Made by a program: the position numbers and the translations under genes | Source: DAIUCA01 sp964613675 | Lineage (GTDB): Bacteria; Pseudomonadota; Gammaproteobacteria; Competibacterales; Competibacteraceae | DNA length: 7,077 nt | NCBI GenBank assembly: GCA_964613675.1 | Contig: CAZTIH010000135.1 | Location: forward strand, 1-7,077 | Reading direction: 5' to 3' | The notes under the pieces: generated by a model | Seen by the model: the letters and a program-made list of their open reading frames with translations, nothing else | What the model was told of the DNA's origin: nothing | The model's database searches: none | Shown here: piece after piece, positions 5,601 through 7,077 of the stretch | How positions within the stretch are numbered: the first letter of the stretch is position 1 | How the letters are laid out: each line of letters opens with the position of its first letter

Positions 5601-6887
5601 ATGCGCCTGTTTTGGCAGATTTTTTTAGGGTACTGGCTAGCGACCCTTATGGTCTTTGGATTAGCGGCGTGGCTCGTGTCTCATCAGGAAGATACGGTCA
5701 TGCTGAGTGGCCCCAATTCGGCTTTAGTCGCGACCGCAGACTATCTATGGCGTCAAGGTGGCGAGACGGCGGTGCGGGTTTGGCTCGAAGTTTTGCAACA
5801 GGAACACGGTGCTTTGGTTTCGGTGGCCGAATGGGACATGGCGTCACAGCAGCGACGACGGGCACGCCAATATACCTTTGCCGACAACACATTAACGCTG
5901 GTGATTCAACGCCGTTCTCGACGGGCGGCGGCGGCCCGTAACCCACAAGCCCCACGTTTTGATCTCAATCCCTTGACGGCATTTGTGATTTTGGCGGCCT
6001 GCATTGGCATTGTGTGTGCGGTCATTGCCCATCGCTTGACCCGTCCTTTGCGCCGTCTCCAACAGACCGCAAGAGCATTAGCGGCTGGCGAATTGACGGC
6101 TCGAGCGAATATTGCGTGTGCGAGTGGTGAAATTGGGCAATTAAGTCGGGATTTTGATGCGATGGCTGAACGGCTGACCCAGTTGTTACAGGGACAAAAG
6201 CGCTTGCTCCGGGATGTATCTCATGAGTTACGTTCGCCCTTGGCGCGAATCCAGATCGCTCTGGCCTTGGCTGCTAAACGCGGTACGGGAAATCAAAGCG
6301 AATTGGCCCGTATCGAACGCGAAACCAATCAACTGGAAGGATTAATTGCTCAACTGCTTCAGTTACAACGGCTGGAAGTGGGCGAGCCGCAGCCCTGGCA
6401 ACCTTTCTGTGTCAAAGAATTACTTGAACACTGTGTAGCGGATGTCAATTTCGAGGGACATCCCCGTCATGTACGGGTGACGGTCAATGTGACGGGATCG
6501 CTTCCCACAATGGGCGATAGGGGATTATTTGCGAGTGCGATTACGAATGTCTTGCGGAATGCGCTACGTTATTCACCCGACCATGGCGTGATTTGGGTCG
6601 AGGGAAAGCGTCATCTAGCGGTCAATGAAATCGTCATCCGCGACCAAGGGCCGGGCGTTGCTGCGGAACATTTGGAGAAGTTATTTGAGCCTTTTTACCG
6701 CGTATCGGAGGCCCGTGAACGAGAAGGTGGCGGTCACGGATTGGGATTGGCGATTGCGCAACAGGCCCTGCGTCATCATGGCGGCCTGATCACCGCCCAC
6801 AATGGGAAGGGGGGAGGGTTTATCGTGACGCTGCGCTGGCCGATCGTCTCTGGTACAGCCAACCCCTTGAATTCTCAGGTGATCTAA
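5601..6887 (+). CDS. cpxA: Sensor histidine kinase, CpxA-like
   Basis: This inner-membrane sensor kinase has 428 residues (E. coli CpxA has about 457) and is the partner of the regulator just upstream. A first membrane segment lies at about 4-27 (FWQIFLGYWLATLMVFGLAA). A periplasmic domain of about 97 residues (28-124) follows, shorter than in CpxA and rich in Arg (QQRRRARQ; QRRSRR). A second membrane segment lies at about 125-143, then HAMP (about 144-196). The dimerisation and phosphoacceptor helix has DVSHELRSPL with His208 (205-214). The ATPase domain shows the N-box ITNVLRNALRYS (314-325), DQGPGV (348-353), LFEPFYR (361-367) and GHGLGLAI (379-386). All catalytic motifs are intact, so it should be an active kinase. 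The start is placed directly before the first membrane helix; no Shine-Dalgarno is visible, and translation may depend on coupling from the upstream gene. The ligand cannot be read from the sequence, and the cpxA name is by resemblance. Confidence 0.92.
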   Translation: MRLFWQIFLGYWLATLMVFGLAAWLVSHQEDTVMLSGPNSALVATADYLWRQGGETAVRVWLEVLQQEHGALVSVAEWDMASQQRRRARQYTFADNTLTLVIQRRSRRAAAARNPQAPRFDLNPLTAFVILAACIGIVCAVIAHRLTRPLRRLQQTARALAAGELTARANIACASGEIGQLSRDFDAMAERLTQLLQGQKRLLRDVSHELRSPLARIQIALALAAKRGTGNQSELARIERETNQLEGLIAQLLQLQRLEVGEPQPWQPFCVKELLEHCVADVNFEGHPRHVRVTVNVTGSLPTMGDRGLFASAITNVLRNALRYSPDHGVIWVEGKRHLAVNEIVIRDQGPGVAAEHLEKLFEPFYRVSEAREREGGGHGLGLAIAQQALRHHGGLITAHNGKGGGFIVTLRWPIVSGTANPLNSQVI

Positions 6888-6945
6888 TTCACTCGACGAG
6901 TTGTGTTTGATCGACGAACAGCGGGCGATTTTTTGGGGGTTAGCG

Positions 6946-7077
6946 ATGGAACCATCGGGTGAGCCGAAGAACAGGCTTGCCCACCTAGACAACCCAAAAC
7001 CTCCTGTCCCATTATTACAAGTAGTTGGTTGTGTTGGCTTTTGGGTTGAGAGTTCATGGATTGGCTGTTCAAATTTC
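6946..7077 (+). other. Open frame of 44 codons running off the right edge, possible gene start
   Basis: After the kinase stop, an ATG at 6946 opens a frame that stays open to the window end (MEPSGEPKNRLAHLDNPKPP, then VPLLQVVGCVGFWVESSWIG). GGGGGT at 6935-6940 could serve as a ribosome site 5 bases upstream. I do not recognise the protein, and 44 open codons can occur by chance. A minus-strand frame (7072-6884) covers the same bases and looks no more convincing. The 58 bases from 6888 to the ATG hold nothing I can name; no clear terminator follows the kinase. Confidence 0.2.
6990..7048. repeat. 10-base perfect inverted repeat near the right edge
   Basis: CAACCCAAAA (6990-6999) and TTTTGGGTTG (7039-7048) are exact reverse complements separated by 39 bases. 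Just inside, CC (7000-7001) can also pair with GG (7036-7037) if C7038 bulges. The arms could form a long-loop hairpin or be two operator half-sites. They do not look like insertion-sequence ends, since no transposase or target duplication is visible. Confidence 0.4.

Noticed and set aside
6892..6919. Hairpin terminator after the kinase gene
   Set aside because: Only a tight ACTCG-A-CGAGT palindrome and a repeated TCGACGA are present. The palindrome leaves no usable loop, and the later T-run is not preceded by a stable stem.
6981..7050. Integron attC-like site formed by the inverted repeat at the right edge
   Set aside because: The core sequences do not fit RYYYAAC / GTTRRRY, and no integrase or cassette array is visible.

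Overview
The window looks like chromosomal DNA of a proteobacterium, most likely a gammaproteobacterium. The CysD, phosphomannomutase and CpxR/CpxA-type proteins all align by eye, over nearly their whole length, with the enterobacterial versions I remember. The fusion of CysN and CysC into one CysNC protein is common in non-enteric gammaproteobacteria. I cannot name a genus. No transposase, integrase, phage gene, CRISPR array, tRNA or rRNA is visible.

Layout. Left half, minus strand (transcribed right to left): cysD (3296-2388), then cysNC (2383-428), then an unrecognised gene that starts at 431, overlaps the cysNC stop by ATGA and runs off the left edge. The 4-base gap and the ATGA overlap indicate one translationally coupled operon. 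A sigma70-like promoter (-35 at 3354-3349, -10 at 3331-3326) fits just upstream of cysD, and a small perfect hairpin lies between it and the preceding gene. That preceding gene, also on the minus strand (4775-3414), encodes a ManB/CpsG-type phosphomannomutase with a very strong Shine-Dalgarno. Right half, plus strand: a CpxR-like response regulator (4873-5553) and a CpxA-like sensor histidine kinase (5601-6887), transcribed divergently from the mutase. The 97-base divergent region carries an imperfect tandem repeat of 17-18 bases. The last 190 bases hold no confident gene, only an open reading frame cut by the window edge and an inverted repeat.

How the genes work together. CysD and the CysN part form ATP sulfurylase, which makes APS. 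The CysC part would phosphorylate APS to PAPS, for sulfate assimilation or sulfotransfer. The phosphomannomutase interconverts mannose-6-P and mannose-1-P for GDP-sugar and envelope polysaccharide synthesis. The two-component pair is of the envelope-stress type. A functional tie between these three units is not shown by the sequence.

This is mostly an ordinary housekeeping region. The points most worth a second look are the unusual CysC active-site residues, the unknown gene coupled to cysNC, the tandem repeat in the divergent promoter region, and a 13-codon reading frame wedged between the regulator and kinase genes.
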